From Desulfovermiculus halophilus DSM 18834 (GTDB lineage Bacteria; Desulfobacterota; Desulfovibrionia; Desulfovibrionales; Desulfothermaceae), in contig NZ_KK211185.1 of NCBI RefSeq assembly GCF_000620765.1, positions 1 through 44,832 of the forward strand: 44,832 bases of DNA, given 5' to 3'. Of the stretch, positions 14,482 through 23,770 are shown piece after piece. Position numbers and translations under genes: made by a program. Each line of letters opens with the position of its first letter. Within the stretch, counting starts at the first letter, position 1. The notes beneath the pieces are model-generated. The model made no database searches. It saw nothing but the letters and a program-made list of their open reading frames with translations, and was not told the DNA's origin.

Positions 14482-15573
14482 ATGTTAAAGAATATCCTCA
14501 CAGAATATAGGAACGAAAATCAAAAAGGTGCTGTGTTGATTTGGGTAGCTGTTGCAATGATTGCGTTGCTTGGGTTTGCGGCACTTGCAGTTGATGTTGG
14601 ATTCCTTATGGCAGCTCGAAATGAATCCCAAAATGCTGCAGATGCTGCGGCATTAGCCGGGGCTAGTGAACTTGGGCGTATGTATTATGATAATGGAATA
14701 AGTTACGATACCTCATGGGATAGTCAGATAATAAATGTCTCTGACAGCACAGGAAAACAAAACAATGTATTTGGAGAAGAAAGCACTATAGATACGATTC
14801 AGATAGGTTGTTGGGATGGAACTGATTTTGAACCAAAATTTAATGATACATGTCCTAATGGTCAATTCCCAAATGCTGTGCACGTTAAATCTTCAGGAAA
14901 TAATAGTTCATTTTTTGGAAAAATTTTGGACATAGAACAACTGAATTCAGCCGCACATGCTATAGCATCTCTTTCAGCAAAATCGTATTGGGAGCCTGGA
15001 GAGGTCACTGTACCGATCGGTATATCAAAATATTGGTTTGACCCTTCTAATATACATCAGGGTGCTGATGGAGGAACTTTTTGTGGAGGAAACATAGGTT
15101 TTTCTCCAACTGGAACGATTGACGGATGTGCAGGTTTCACTGCTACGTTTGATGACTCAAATAGTCAATCTCCTTCCGGGTTAAGAAAGTTGTTTGATAA
15201 AATACTTAATGATGAAGATATATCACCTGAAATATATTCTGGCGTAACAAAATTCGGAATGTGGGGTGGGGAGCCAGGAGCAGTATTAATTCAGCCAGCT
15301 CAAACAGATTTTGAGGAAGTTTTTGATTACATGAAAACAAGGGATGAAGATGGTGACGATACAACATGGTCAGCAACTGTATTTGTTTACGACTGGAATA
15401 ATTGTGATAATCCAAATAAGCCCATTCCAATTATAGGTGTTACTGATATAGTAATTGAAAAAGTTGAAGAACATGACATAATTGCAAAAGTCAGCTGTGT
15501 TGCAAAGGATTTTCGCGGTGAAGCTGGTCAATGGTTTGGAATTTACGGAACAATTCCTGGACTTGTAGAATAA
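14482..15573 (+). CDS. tadG: TadG-like pilus assembly protein
   Basis: A 363-residue protein with the TadG_N (putative Flp pilus-assembly) signature: KGAVLIWVAVAMIALLGFAA, LAVDVGFLMAARNESQNAAD and AAALAGASELG (residues 13-66). One N-terminal transmembrane helix anchors a large extracytoplasmic domain containing several Cys residues (CWDGTD, FNDTCPNGQFP, FCGG, GCAGF), possibly in disulfides. It is AT-rich like the two TadE-like genes before it. GAGAGAT precedes the ATG. It lacks an obvious von Willebrand A domain, so it belongs to the shorter TadG-like group. Confidence 0.85.
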   Translation: MLKNILTEYRNENQKGAVLIWVAVAMIALLGFAALAVDVGFLMAARNESQNAADAAALAGASELGRMYYDNGISYDTSWDSQIINVSDSTGKQNNVFGEESTIDTIQIGCWDGTDFEPKFNDTCPNGQFPNAVHVKSSGNNSSFFGKILDIEQLNSAAHAIASLSAKSYWEPGEVTVPIGISKYWFDPSNIHQGADGGTFCGGNIGFSPTGTIDGCAGFTATFDDSNSQSPSGLRKLFDKILNDEDISPEIYSGVTKFGMWGGEPGAVLIQPAQTDFEEVFDYMKTRDEDGDDTTWSATVFVYDWNNCDNPNKPIPIIGVTDIVIEKVEEHDIIAKVSCVAKDFRGEAGQWFGIYGTIPGLVE

Positions 15574-15619
15574 GAACTAAATATTAAGAATCATGTAATA
15601 TACACCCCAGGATTTTGCC

Positions 15620-16777
15620 ATGACAGACACACAGCTCACAGTCCTCTTGGATATTCAGACTTCCAACCTGAAACGTCAGGTGCAGAAGGTTCTGCTGGCG
15701 ATGCGGGATGTAGCTGTCTCGGAGTATAGCCTGGATCTTAGCGGAGATGTGCTGATTACAGAGCTGAGCTCTTCACCGGAACAGGATTTTCAGGCCATTC
15801 AGGGGCTGATTGATTCCGGCACTGTGACGGATGTTTTTCTGCTTTCAGCCAGCACAGAGCAGGATGTGCTGCTGCGTTCCATCCGGGTGGGAGTCAGGGA
15901 ATTCCTTCCATTACCCTTGGATGACGATGAGCTTTCCAAAGCACTGACCAAGCTCCAGTCCAGACGCAAAAAGCACAGCGAGGATGATGTCCCGGATCGA
16001 GAGGGAAGGGTGGTTACTGTCCTGGGCAGCAAGGGGGGAGCGGGCACGACCAGTATCGCAGTGAATCTGGCGATTACCCTGGCCCAGCGGGATCCAACCA
16101 AATCTGTCCTGTTGATGGACATAAATGTGAATCTGGGCGAGGTGCCCCTGTTTTTGAATTTCACCCATCAGTACAATTGGGGAGATCTTGCCCGGAATAT
16201 TAAGCGGATGGACGAGACGTTTCTGCGCAATGTTTTGTTTGAGCACGCAACAGGGTTGAATGTTCTTCCCGGGCCTGAGCATGTGAACGGCAATTTTATG
16301 GAGATCAGGGATTTGTTCGGCCAGATGCTCTCCCTGCTTCGAAGCATGTTCGACACAGTGGTCATTGATGCCGGGCATTCCCTGAACGATCTGGGAGAGC
16401 AGGCCGTTCTTGCTTCAGACACTGTGCTTGTGATCTCTCAGCTTAATCTGCCGTATCTGGCCAATACAAACAGAATTATGAGCAGCTTGAGGCAGATTGT
16501 GCCGGATGCGGAGCACAAGCTGAAAGTGGTCATCAATCGAAACGACAGCAAAAGTGAAGTGTCCCTGCAGGAGGCGGAGCAAAGCCTGAAGACCAAGATA
16601 TTCTGGAGTGTGCCTGGAGACTACAAGTTTGCTTTGTCTGCAATCAATCAGGGCAAGCCCTTTGTGCAGGTCGGGGCCAAACACAAATTGACCAAGAGCA
16701 TTCAGGAGCTTGCGGCCAAACTTGTGCCGGAAGCTGCAGGGAAGAAAGAGGCGGGTAGGAAGTGGTTTTTTCGGTAA
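15620..16777 (+). CDS. cpaE: Tad ATPase CpaE/TadZ
   Basis: A 385-residue MinD/ParA-like protein. An N-terminal response-regulator-like receiver domain (residues 1-110, with DVFLLSAST and VGVREFLPLPL) lacks a typical phosphorylation pattern. The deviant Walker A motif is VLGSKGGAGTTS (134-145), and VVIDAGHSLNDLGEQAVLAS holds the Walker B and following region. In known systems TadZ localises the pilus apparatus to a site in the cell. AGGA lies before the ATG. The gene returns to GC-rich composition. It is followed by a foldback repeat and a nuclease-like gene that interrupt the usual cpaE-cpaF junction. Confidence 0.92.
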   Translation: MTDTQLTVLLDIQTSNLKRQVQKVLLAMRDVAVSEYSLDLSGDVLITELSSSPEQDFQAIQGLIDSGTVTDVFLLSASTEQDVLLRSIRVGVREFLPLPLDDDELSKALTKLQSRRKKHSEDDVPDREGRVVTVLGSKGGAGTTSIAVNLAITLAQRDPTKSVLLMDINVNLGEVPLFLNFTHQYNWGDLARNIKRMDETFLRNVLFEHATGLNVLPGPEHVNGNFMEIRDLFGQMLSLLRSMFDTVVIDAGHSLNDLGEQAVLASDTVLVISQLNLPYLANTNRIMSSLRQIVPDAEHKLKVVINRNDSKSEVSLQEAEQSLKTKIFWSVPGDYKFALSAINQGKPFVQVGAKHKLTKSIQELAAKLVPEAAGKKEAGRKWFFR

Positions 16778-16784
16778 AGTTGAG

Positions 16785-16978
16785 GACCATTGTCCCAACC
16801 ACCCCTTACTCCCCTCCTTGCCAAGGAGGGGAGTCAAGAAGGTCAAGCTTAGATGTTCATTTTTTGATTTATCTTCTCGGTTTACGGGTTCCAGCAATCT
16901 CAGAAAAGAAGCCAGATCAGGCGATTAAGAGTCCCCTCCTTCGCAAGGAGGGGACCACAGGGGTGGTTGAATTGTGAT
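16785..16978. repeat. GGAGGGGA foldback repeat, copy 1
   Basis: The ends are CCCAACCACCCCTTACTCCC and AGGGGTGGTTGAATTGTG, in inverted orientation. Inside them lie CTCCTTGCCAAGGAGGGGAG and CTCCTTCGCAAGGAGGGGAC. A second copy with the same order lies at 18925-19115. Confidence 0.8.
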
Positions 16979-17032
16979 AACTTCCTTATTCTGCATAATG
17001 ATGCATAACCAATAATCTTTATACATTGCCCT

Positions 17033-17413
17033 ATGTCATCTCCAAAGCACAACAACACAGAACAGAAAAGGCTCAGGCAGAAGCTACGAAAGGAAATGAC
17101 CCCGGCAGAAGTTCGGCTATGGAACGTATTGAAAGGCAGGCAGCTTGATGGACGAAAGTTTCGGCGTCAGCAAAGCTTGGGGCCATATATAGTAGATTTC
17201 TATTGTCCCATGGAAAGTCTGGTCATTGAGTTGGATGGAGAGGTGCACAATAATGCTATGCGCCGGGAATACGATGTTCAGAGACAAGCATATATACAAG
17301 ATTTAGGCATGATAGTGCTCAGATTTGAGAACAGGATGGTTTTTGAAGATATTGAGAACGTGATTGCAACGATACGCCGACATTTTTGTTGTCGCAGCTC
17401 AGCAGGTTTTTAA
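17033..17413 (+). CDS. DUF559 (Vsr-like endonuclease fold) protein
   Basis: A 126-residue protein with the DUF559 pattern: RLRQKLRKEMTPAEVRLWNV, then GRKFRRQQSLGPYIVDFYCP and LVIELDGEVHN. The Asp of DFYCP, the ELDG pair and the upstream Gln/Arg residues are those of PD-(D/E)xK/Vsr-like nucleases, and the C-terminal LGMIVLRFENRMVFEDIENV completes the fold. It has no clear ribosome binding site at 17033. It sits between cpaE and cpaF, where no nuclease is normally found, directly behind a foldback repeat. This suggests insertion into the operon rather than a pilus role. The activity is unproven for the family. Confidence 0.88.
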   Translation: MSSPKHNNTEQKRLRQKLRKEMTPAEVRLWNVLKGRQLDGRKFRRQQSLGPYIVDFYCPMESLVIELDGEVHNNAMRREYDVQRQAYIQDLGMIVLRFENRMVFEDIENVIATIRRHFCCRSSAGF

Positions 17414-17431
17414 CCAGAAAAGGATGCGCTT

Positions 17432-18751
17432 ATGCCTACAGCAGCCAAACTCAAGGTCATGGATTCTCCAGTTCCGGAGGAATATTATGAGCTGAAGACC
17501 AGGATTCACGACCGGCTCTTGGATCAGGTGGATATCTCCAAGCTGGAAACCATGGACCATGATCTGCTGCGCGGTCAACTGCGGACTTTGGTGGACAAGA
17601 TCCTGCGCGAACCCGGGCAGCGGGTGCCGTTGAACCTGCAGGAAAAAGAAAAGCTGATCAGCGAGATCCCGGACGAAGTCCTGGGCTATGGCCCTTTGGA
17701 GCCCCTGCTGCAGGACCCGACTATATCCGATATCCTGGTCAATTCCTATCGCCAGATATATGTGGAGCGCTTCGGCAAGATCGAGAAGACCGATGCCCGG
17801 TTTAAGGACAACGATCATCTGATGAAGATCATTGACAAGATCGTGTCCTCGGTGGGCCGCAGGGTGGACGAGTCCTCGCCCATGGTCGACGCCAGGCTCC
17901 CGGACGGATCCCGGGTAAACGCCATCATTCCTCCCCTGGCCCTGGACGGTCCCATGCTCTCCGTCCGCCGATTTGCTGTGGTCCCTCTGGAGATGGATGA
18001 CCTCATCGGACATGAGGCTCTGCCGCCGCAAATGGCGGAAGTGCTCAAGGGTATCGTCCGCTGCCGGCTGAACGTGCTCATTTCCGGAGGAACAGGTTCC
18101 GGAAAGACCACCTTTCTGAACGTCCTTTCCCGATACATCCCGGCCAATGAGCGGATTGTAACCATTGAAGACTCGGCTGAGCTGCAGCTCAAGCAGGAGC
18201 ACGTGGTCCGCCTGGAGACCAGGCCGCCGAACACTGAAGGCAAGGGCGAGGTGACCCAGCGGGATCTGGTCATCAACTCCCTGCGCATGCGGCCGGACCG
18301 GATCATCGTGGGCGAGGTGCGGGGCAAGGAGTCCTTTGACATGCTCCAGGCCATGAATACCGGGCACGACGGTTCCCTGACCACCATCCACGCCAACTCC
18401 CCCCGGGACGGATTGATGCGGCTGGAAACCATGGTGGCCATGGCCAACTTCGAGATTCCCAGTGATTTTCTGCGCCGGTACATCAGCTCGGCCCTGGATG
18501 TGGTCCTGCAGCTGGGCCGACTCTCGGACGGCAAACGGAAATTGCTCAGCGTGCAGGAGATAACCGGCATGGAAGGCAATGTGATCACCATGCAGGAGAT
18601 CTTTTCCTTCAAGCAGCAGGGCCTGGCCAAGGACGGATCGGTCAAGGGCCGGTTTCAGTTTCACGGCATCCGGCCCCGGTTTCTGGACCGGTTCAACGAA
18701 TGGGGCATTACCCTGCCCAAGGATGTGTTTACCGGGCTGGATGAGTTTTAG
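17432..18751 (+). CDS. cpaF: Tad secretion ATPase CpaF/TadA
   Basis: A 439-residue GspE/VirB11-type hexameric ATPase powering Flp pilus assembly. The N-terminal domain ([35 protein letters not shown]) is followed by Walker [15 protein letters not shown] (about residue 217), the Asp box [10 protein letters not shown], Walker B region [17 protein letters not shown], and the His box [19 protein letters not shown]. All catalytic motifs are intact. AAGGA lies before the ATG. A long heptanucleotide array starts right after the stop. Confidence 0.95.
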   Translation: MPTAAKLKVMDSPVPEEYYELKTRIHDRLLDQVDISKLETMDHDLLRGQLRTLVDKILREPGQRVPLNLQEKEKLISEIPDEVLGYGPLEPLLQDPTISDILVNSYRQIYVERFGKIEKTDARFKDNDHLMKIIDKIVSSVGRRVDESSPMVDARLPDGSRVNAIIPPLALDGPMLSVRRFAVVPLEMDDLIGHEALPPQMAEVLKGIVRCRLNVLISGGTGSGKTTFLNVLSRYIPANERIVTIEDSAELQLKQEHVVRLETRPPNTEGKGEVTQRDLVINSLRMRPDRIIVGEVRGKESFDMLQAMNTGHDGSLTTIHANSPRDGLMRLETMVAMANFEIPSDFLRRYISSALDVVLQLGRLSDGKRKLLSVQEITGMEGNVITMQEIFSFKQQGLAKDGSVKGRFQFHGIRPRFLDRFNEWGITLPKDVFTGLDEF

Positions 18752-18905
18752 GGACAAGGGACGAGGAGCAAGGGGGAAGCGGGGGAGCTGGAAGCTGGAA
18801 GCTCAAAGTTGAAAGCTGAAAGCTCAAAGCTCAAAGAGGAAAGCTGAAAGCTCAAAGATGAAAGCTCAAAGTTGGAAGTCAGAGATGGAAAGCGGAGGCT
18901 GGAAA
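18752..18905. repeat. Heptanucleotide array after cpaF
   Basis: AGGGACAAGGGACGAGGAGC is followed by many GCTGAAA/GCTCAAA/GMTGAAA units to about 18890. It lies between cpaF and tadB in the same reading direction as the operon. Confidence 0.88.
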
Positions 18906-18924
18906 GAGGTGAATAAGGTTTGTG

Positions 18925-19115
18925 AGTCACAATCCCATCCACCCCTGCCCCTCCTTGCCAAGGAGGGGAGTCAAGAAGGCTGGGGTTGTCTGCTCAATTT
19001 TTCTATAAAGTCATCCAGTTAATCAAGTATCGTGCTCGGAGAATTCAAGCCAGATCAGACGGTTAAGACTCCCCTCCTTCGCAAGGAGGGGACTAAGGGG
19101 TGGTTGAATAGGGAG
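18925..19115. repeat. GGAGGGGA foldback repeat, copy 2
   Basis: TCCACCCCTGCCCCTCCTTG, GGAGGGGAGTCAAGAAGG, CAGATCAGACGGTTAAGACT and AGGGGTGGTTGAATAGGG occur in the same order as in copy 1 at 16785-16978. Internal sequence between the arms differs. From about 19116 to 19321 I see no gene; the end holds GATAACA words. Confidence 0.8.
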
Positions 19116-19321
19116 AGCTTCCTTATCCCACGGTGTCAGGAGGGAGTAGGTAAAGCCCGGCTGGCAAGAAATGCAAAGAGGCTTAGCGGTATTTCATCAT
19201 TTGGGAAATCTGCTCTTGGGCGCTCCATTTCTTCAATAGATCTCACAGAAGCTATAAGATACCGGTGATTCTTTCCTGTTAACTGACAACTGATAACAGA
19301 TAACCTCACAAGGGGTGCCCC

Positions 19322-20290
19322 ATGCATCCATTCATCCTGGGCTTGGTCATTTTCCTGGTCGCTGTGTCCATTATCGAGCTTGCCCTCTACTCCCGCCGGC
19401 TGATCACCAGGCCGGACCGGCAGTACGTCAAGCGCAGGCTCAAACAGCTGCCGACTCAGCAGCAGGAAGCGGTCTTGAATTCCATCCTGCGCGAGGAGAG
19501 CTACAGTGATGTTCCTTTTCTGAATCGAATACTGCAGAAAATCACCTTTGTCCGCAGACTGAAAAATCTCAAGGAACAGGCCAATGCCCAATACTCTGTG
19601 GGGTTCTTTCTCCTTTTTTCCCTGCTGTTGGCTGTGGTTGGGGCCTTTCCGGCATTGGTCGCTGCATCAGGGGGGGCGGCAATTCTGCTTTCAGGCGGGG
19701 TTGGGGCCTGCCTGCCCTGGGGCTATCTGATGTTCAAGAAACGCAAGCGCATGGAACGGTTTCGCCACCAGCTGCCCGAAGCCATGGAGCTCATCGCCCG
19801 CTCCCTCAAGGCAGGTCATGCCTTTGCGTCCGGGCTCAAGCTGGCTGCTGATCAGATGGACGATCCAATCAGCATAGAGTTCGCCGCCACAATTCACGAA
19901 ATCAACTTTGGAGTCAGCGTCTCGGACGCCCTGCGCCATCTGGCCCAGCGGGTGGACTGCGCGGATCTGCAGATCTTTGTCGTCTCGGTCATCATGCAGC
20001 GGGAGACAGGGGGCAACCTGGCCGAGATCATGGAAAGCAACGCCCGGATCATCCGGGAACGGTTCAAGTTCCAGAATCACGTCAAGACCCTGTCTGCCGA
20101 GGGGCGAATGTCTGCCGTGGTCCTTTTTCTGCTGCCCATTGTTGTTTTCCTGGCCATCCAGGCATTGAACCCGGAATACATGGCCACATTGTACGCCACT
20201 CCCTTGGGCCAGAACCTGCTCTGGGGAGCGGGGATCATGATGGTCCTCGGCATGCTGGTGGTCAAGAAATTGGTGGTTATTGAGGCGTAG
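19322..20290 (+). CDS. tadB: Tad inner-membrane platform protein TadB
   Basis: A 322-residue integral membrane protein of the T2SS-F family. Hydrophobic segments lie at the N-terminus (FILGLVIFLVAVSIIELALY), at about residues 94-138 and at the C-terminus. The cytoplasmic T2SSF domain has FRHQLPEAMELIARSLKAGH and FVVSVIMQRETGGNLAEIME, both highly characteristic of TadB. It pairs with TadC to form the platform driven by CpaF. AAGGGG precedes the ATG. It is followed by a CAGAAGT heptamer array. Confidence 0.93.
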   Translation: MHPFILGLVIFLVAVSIIELALYSRRLITRPDRQYVKRRLKQLPTQQQEAVLNSILREESYSDVPFLNRILQKITFVRRLKNLKEQANAQYSVGFFLLFSLLLAVVGAFPALVAASGGAAILLSGGVGACLPWGYLMFKKRKRMERFRHQLPEAMELIARSLKAGHAFASGLKLAADQMDDPISIEFAATIHEINFGVSVSDALRHLAQRVDCADLQIFVVSVIMQRETGGNLAEIMESNARIIRERFKFQNHVKTLSAEGRMSAVVLFLLPIVVFLAIQALNPEYMATLYATPLGQNLLWGAGIMMVLGMLVVKKLVVIEA

Positions 20291-20299
20291 TGGGCATGG

Positions 20300-20655
20300 G
20301 AGTGAAGACAGAAGTCAGAGGTCAGAGATCAGAGGTCAGAAGACAGAAGTCAGAAGTCAGAAGTAAGAGGTCAGAGGTCAGAGGTCAGAAGTTCAGAGAT
20401 CAGAGGTCAGACAAGAATCGGGAAGGGGAAAGCGGCAGGAAGCGGTGAGCTGGGAACGTTCTTTGTGCTTTGTTCTTCGTTGGAAGATAGATGTTATCGG
20501 TTATCAGGACCTGGGGCAGAGGGCCAAGGGAGAAGCAGGAAGCTGAAAGCTCAAAGCTCAAAGCTGAAAGCGGGAATCTTATCCCGGCATTTGCTCGGCC
20601 AAAGTTAATGATTACAGCCGATAACTGATAACTGATAACAGATAACAATAACCAA
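20300..20655. repeat. Heptanucleotide arrays between tadB and tadC
   Basis: Three arrays in a row: CAGARRT units (20307-20410, about 15 copies with one single-base slip), GAAAGCT/CAAAGCT units (20540-20570) and GATAACT/GATAACA units (20618-20648). The last ends about 15 bp before the tadC start. Confidence 0.9.
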
Positions 20656-20670
20656 GAGCAGGATAGGCCT

Positions 20671-21639
20671 ATGATGCCCACTATATCCCTCCCCATGCTG
20701 GTTGCGGTCATTGCCTTCTGCAGCATTTGCCTGTGCATGATGGGGCTGTACCATTATATGCAGGTCTTGAAGAAGAAAAAGGTGCTTTTGGGCAAGATCA
20801 AGGACAGCTCCGGACAATGGGCTACGGCTTCCGCTGATCGCGATGACCAGGACAAGGCCAGGGGGATGATCGCCAAGCTGACTCAGGCCTTGAGCTTTAT
20901 GGGCCAAAAGGCGTCCAAAGGCATTTCGGACAAAGAGTATTCGGCAGCAAAGCTCAGGTTCCTGCGGGCCGGGATTCGGCATCCGAATATTGTCCCCCTG
21001 TTCTGGGGAATCAAGACCTTGTTGTGTGTCCTGTGTGTCTTTGCCTTCCTGGCCTTGGAGCTGCGGTTTCATTTTCTGCTCAATACCGCCTACACCATGG
21101 GCGGAGCACTTATCGCGGCCTTGGTCGGGCTGTATCTTCCGGATTTCTGGCTCCGGCTGAAGCGAAGCAAGCGGGCACACAGTCTGGAACGGGGTTTTCC
21201 GGACTGCCTGGATCTGCTGGTGGTCTGCGTGGAAGCCGGCATGGGGCTGGATGGGGCCATCAGCCGGGTTTCCAAAGAGATCAAGCTGAGCAATTCTCCA
21301 TTAAGCGATGAGCTGCGCATGTATACCCTGGAGGTCAAAGCGGGCAAGAGCAGGCAGGAGGCCCTGAACAATCTGGGGATCCGCACCGATCTGGACGATG
21401 TAAAGAATTTTGTCGGTCTCCTGGTGCAAACCATCCGCTTCGGGACCAGCATGGCCGACACCCTGCGCATCTATGCAGATACGTTCCGGACCAAGCGCAG
21501 GCAGCGGGCTGAGGAAAAGGCGGCCAAGCTGCCTATCAAGCTCCTGTTCCCCTGTGCTCTGTTTATTTTCCCCGCTCTGTTCGTGGTCATTCTCGGACCG
21601 GCTGTGATCCAGATCTTTGAGGCGCTTATTAAGCAGTGA
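20671..21639 (+). CDS. tadC: Tad inner-membrane platform protein TadC
   Basis: A 322-residue T2SS-F family membrane protein, partner of TadB. The N-terminal helix is MLVAVIAFCSICLCMMGLYH, and a hydrophobic pair lies near residues 110-150. The cytoplasmic domain contains ERGFPDCLDLLVVCVEAGMG, LDGAISRVSKEI and LVQTIRFGTSMADTLRIYAD, and the C-terminal helix LLFPCALFIFPALFVVILGP completes it. The start at 20671 has AGGA 7 bases upstream; an ATG three bases later is equally possible. Confidence 0.93.
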   Translation: MMPTISLPMLVAVIAFCSICLCMMGLYHYMQVLKKKKVLLGKIKDSSGQWATASADRDDQDKARGMIAKLTQALSFMGQKASKGISDKEYSAAKLRFLRAGIRHPNIVPLFWGIKTLLCVLCVFAFLALELRFHFLLNTAYTMGGALIAALVGLYLPDFWLRLKRSKRAHSLERGFPDCLDLLVVCVEAGMGLDGAISRVSKEIKLSNSPLSDELRMYTLEVKAGKSRQEALNNLGIRTDLDDVKNFVGLLVQTIRFGTSMADTLRIYADTFRTKRRQRAEEKAAKLPIKLLFPCALFIFPALFVVILGPAVIQIFEALIKQ

Positions 21640-21654
21640 GCAGCTGTTGCCAGG

Positions 21655-21800
21655 GCCGAGGGGAAGCTGAAAGCTTAAAGCTCAAAGCTCAAAGCTCAAA
21701 GCTGAAAGTTCAAGCCGGAGAGAGGAGCAAGGGCCGAGGGGTATGTGGAAAGCTGAAAGCTGAAAGCTCAAAGCCGGAGAGAGGAGCAAGGACCGAGAAA
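21655..21800. repeat. Heptanucleotide array after tadC
   Basis: GCTTAAA/GCTCAAA/GCTGAAA units alternate with GAGAGGAGCAAGGRCCGAG stretches (about 21665-21800). It is followed at 21907-21955 by TGTAGGGGCAGTGCTTCGCG with CGCAATGCCTGCCCTCTTG, which recurs at 23513-23562. Confidence 0.85.
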
Positions 21801-22107
21801 GAAGTGTGAGGTCTCGGGTTGCGGGAATGACTAGCCACAAGGATAGAGGCGTAGTGGATTGCTGGCTTTTGGTTGATAACGAATACCCGATAACAAGTAA
21901 CCAGTCTGTAGGGGCAGTGCTTCGCGTCTGCGCGCAATGCCTGCCCTCTTGTTGGAAACGAGGCCAATGCAGGGGCTTGATTTCGGGGAGAACCAGCCCG
22001 GAAAATGCCAGTGCTTCACAGCAGGCCGGCCATCTCCGAGGGCTGGTTCTTTTGTAGGACGCGGTTGCCCTCAACCGCTGTCCGTTCTTACTTAATATGG
22101 AGTTCAT

Positions 22108-23070
22108 ATGCCTCACCGTCTTCGCTTCCTGCAAGGTTTGAGTCTGGTCGTCCTTCTGCTCCTGTCCGCTGGCCTCGTGGGCTGTGCAACCTCCGGAGGC
22201 ATGGACTCTCGTTCCCTGTCCAGCGGTCCGAAATTCTCCGGCACCAGCTCCCTGGAGCGAATGGCGGCCAACAGCAATATCGGGGAACTGAACGCATTGT
22301 CAGCCCCTGAGCTGGAGCACAGGGGAGACATGGCCCTGAAGCGCCGGGATTACCATGTGGCCTATATCCACTACGACAAGGCCCTGGCCAAGGAACCGGA
22401 AAATATGGATCTGACATACAAGCTCGGTCTGCTTTTTGTTCTTTCCGACATGCCGGGAGAAGCCATTGGGTATTTACACAAAGCGGCTCAGGCCAAGCCG
22501 GAGCGGCCAATGGCCCATTACCTCCTGGGTTTGTCCTTGTACAAGACCGGAGAGAAGAAGGAGGCCGCGACACATCTGCATCAGGCCATTCGGCTGGATT
22601 CAGATGTCTGGCAGGCACACAATCTGCTGGGCATTATCGCGGACGGAAAAAAGGACCATGTCCAGGCTGCGCAGTTTTTTCAGGCCGCAGTTGCCTTGCG
22701 GCCGAACAACGGTGAGCTGCACAATAATCTGGGAGTGGCGTATGCCCTGGCCGGAGAGGGAGGGAAGGCGGTGCAGTCTTTTATGCGCGCCTTGCGCAAC
22801 AGATACGATTCGCCAAGGGTGTACAATAATCTGGGGTTGGCCCTGGCCGGACAGGGAAGGTTTGACGAGGCCCTGGAATGTTTCAAAAAGGCCGGCAGTA
22901 ACGCCCAAGCCTATAATAACCTGGGTTGCGTTTATCTGCAGCGGGGGAATGCCATGCTGGCGGAAAGGTACTTTCAAAAGGCCATCGCACTGCAGCCCAC
23001 GTTTTATTCCGTGGCCAATGCAAACTTGAGCAAGGCAGGGGTGAAGATGAGAGACGCAGGCCCGGAGTAG
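22108..23070 (+). CDS. tadD: TPR lipoprotein TadD
   Basis: A 320-residue lipoprotein with the signal LVVLLLLSAGLVGC and acylation at Cys27 (lipobox LVGC). At least six tetratricopeptide repeats follow, for example GDMALKRRDYHVAYIHYDKA, LGLLFVLSDMPGEAIGYLHK, NNLGVAYALAGEGGKAVQSF and NNLGLALAGQGRFDEALECF. In known Tad systems TadD is the pilotin-like protein aiding secretin assembly. GGAG precedes the ATG. It is the last canonical Tad gene and is separated from tadC by repeats. Confidence 0.92.
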   Translation: MPHRLRFLQGLSLVVLLLLSAGLVGCATSGGMDSRSLSSGPKFSGTSSLERMAANSNIGELNALSAPELEHRGDMALKRRDYHVAYIHYDKALAKEPENMDLTYKLGLLFVLSDMPGEAIGYLHKAAQAKPERPMAHYLLGLSLYKTGEKKEAATHLHQAIRLDSDVWQAHNLLGIIADGKKDHVQAAQFFQAAVALRPNNGELHNNLGVAYALAGEGGKAVQSFMRALRNRYDSPRVYNNLGLALAGQGRFDEALECFKKAGSNAQAYNNLGCVYLQRGNAMLAERYFQKAIALQPTFYSVANANLSKAGVKMRDAGPE

Positions 23071-23099
23071 CTGCGGCAGGGAGTGGTGAGGGAGGAGTG

Positions 23100-23335
23100 A
23101 TGAGCGGGAAGCTGAAAGCTGAAAGCGGGAAGAGTTAGGAGCAAGGGCCGAGGGCGGAGGGGTAAGGGGGAGGCTGGAATTCTGGGATCATAAGACAGAG
23201 CTCAGCGATCAGAGATCAGAGGCCAGTAAGAGGGAAAATTGAAAAAACGCTATAATGCTGGGAATGCTGGGATGCGGGAAGCTGAAAGCTGAAAAATCTG
23301 ACATGAAGAGCTGAAAGCGGAAATCCCTTTTAATC
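23100..23335. repeat. Heptanucleotide words after tadD
   Basis: GCTGAAAGCTGAAAGCGGGA (23109-23128) and again GCTGAAAGCTGAAAAATCTG (23281-23300), with AGATCAGAGGCCAG at 23213-23226. No gene was found between 23071 and 23770. Confidence 0.8.
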
Positions 23336-23512
23336 ATTGCCCGGCCCGGCACCACTTGCAGACCAAGCCTTTGTGCTTTGCACAGACGTTCAAAGTGCAC
23401 AAGTGAGTGCCGGACTGGCGAGCCCTCTGAGCAGCCCGGGCCTGTCCGAGGACCGGGGTGATGTCGAAATTGTGGGATATAACTTTAACTGAGTTATGAC
23501 CTTGGCTCTCTG

Positions 23513-23700
23513 TTGTAGGGGCAGCGCTTCGCGTCTGCGCGTAATGCCTGCCCTCTTTCATCGTTACCACGCGGTGCATAGGAGAGCTGAAAAAACGGGC
23601 TTGGTTTTCCAGCCAAGGCGCAGGTACGCTTACGCTAACGAAGCATACAAACGATTTCGATACCGATTTCGATACCGACTGGGAGTCGCTACCCAATCTG
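23513..23700. repeat. TGTAGGGGCAGCGCTTCG repeat and TTCGTTAGCG repeat
   Basis: TGTAGGGGCAGCGCTTCGCG (23514-23533) matches 21907-21926. The stretch 23617-23690 is the inverse of the sequence at about 29200-29245 (TATCGAAATCG, TTTGTATG, TTCGTTAGCG, AAGCGT); a related copy lies at 41215-41260. Confidence 0.75.
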
Positions 23701-23770
23701 ATCCTGATAACTATTAACGAATAACTAATAACAGTTTTTCATGCAAATGAAGGGGTAGGGGAGGGTGGTC

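Noticed and set aside
17399-18757. A 452-codon minus-strand frame opposite cpaF
   Set aside because: It mirrors an intact secretion ATPase and has low-complexity His/Gln/Gly composition.
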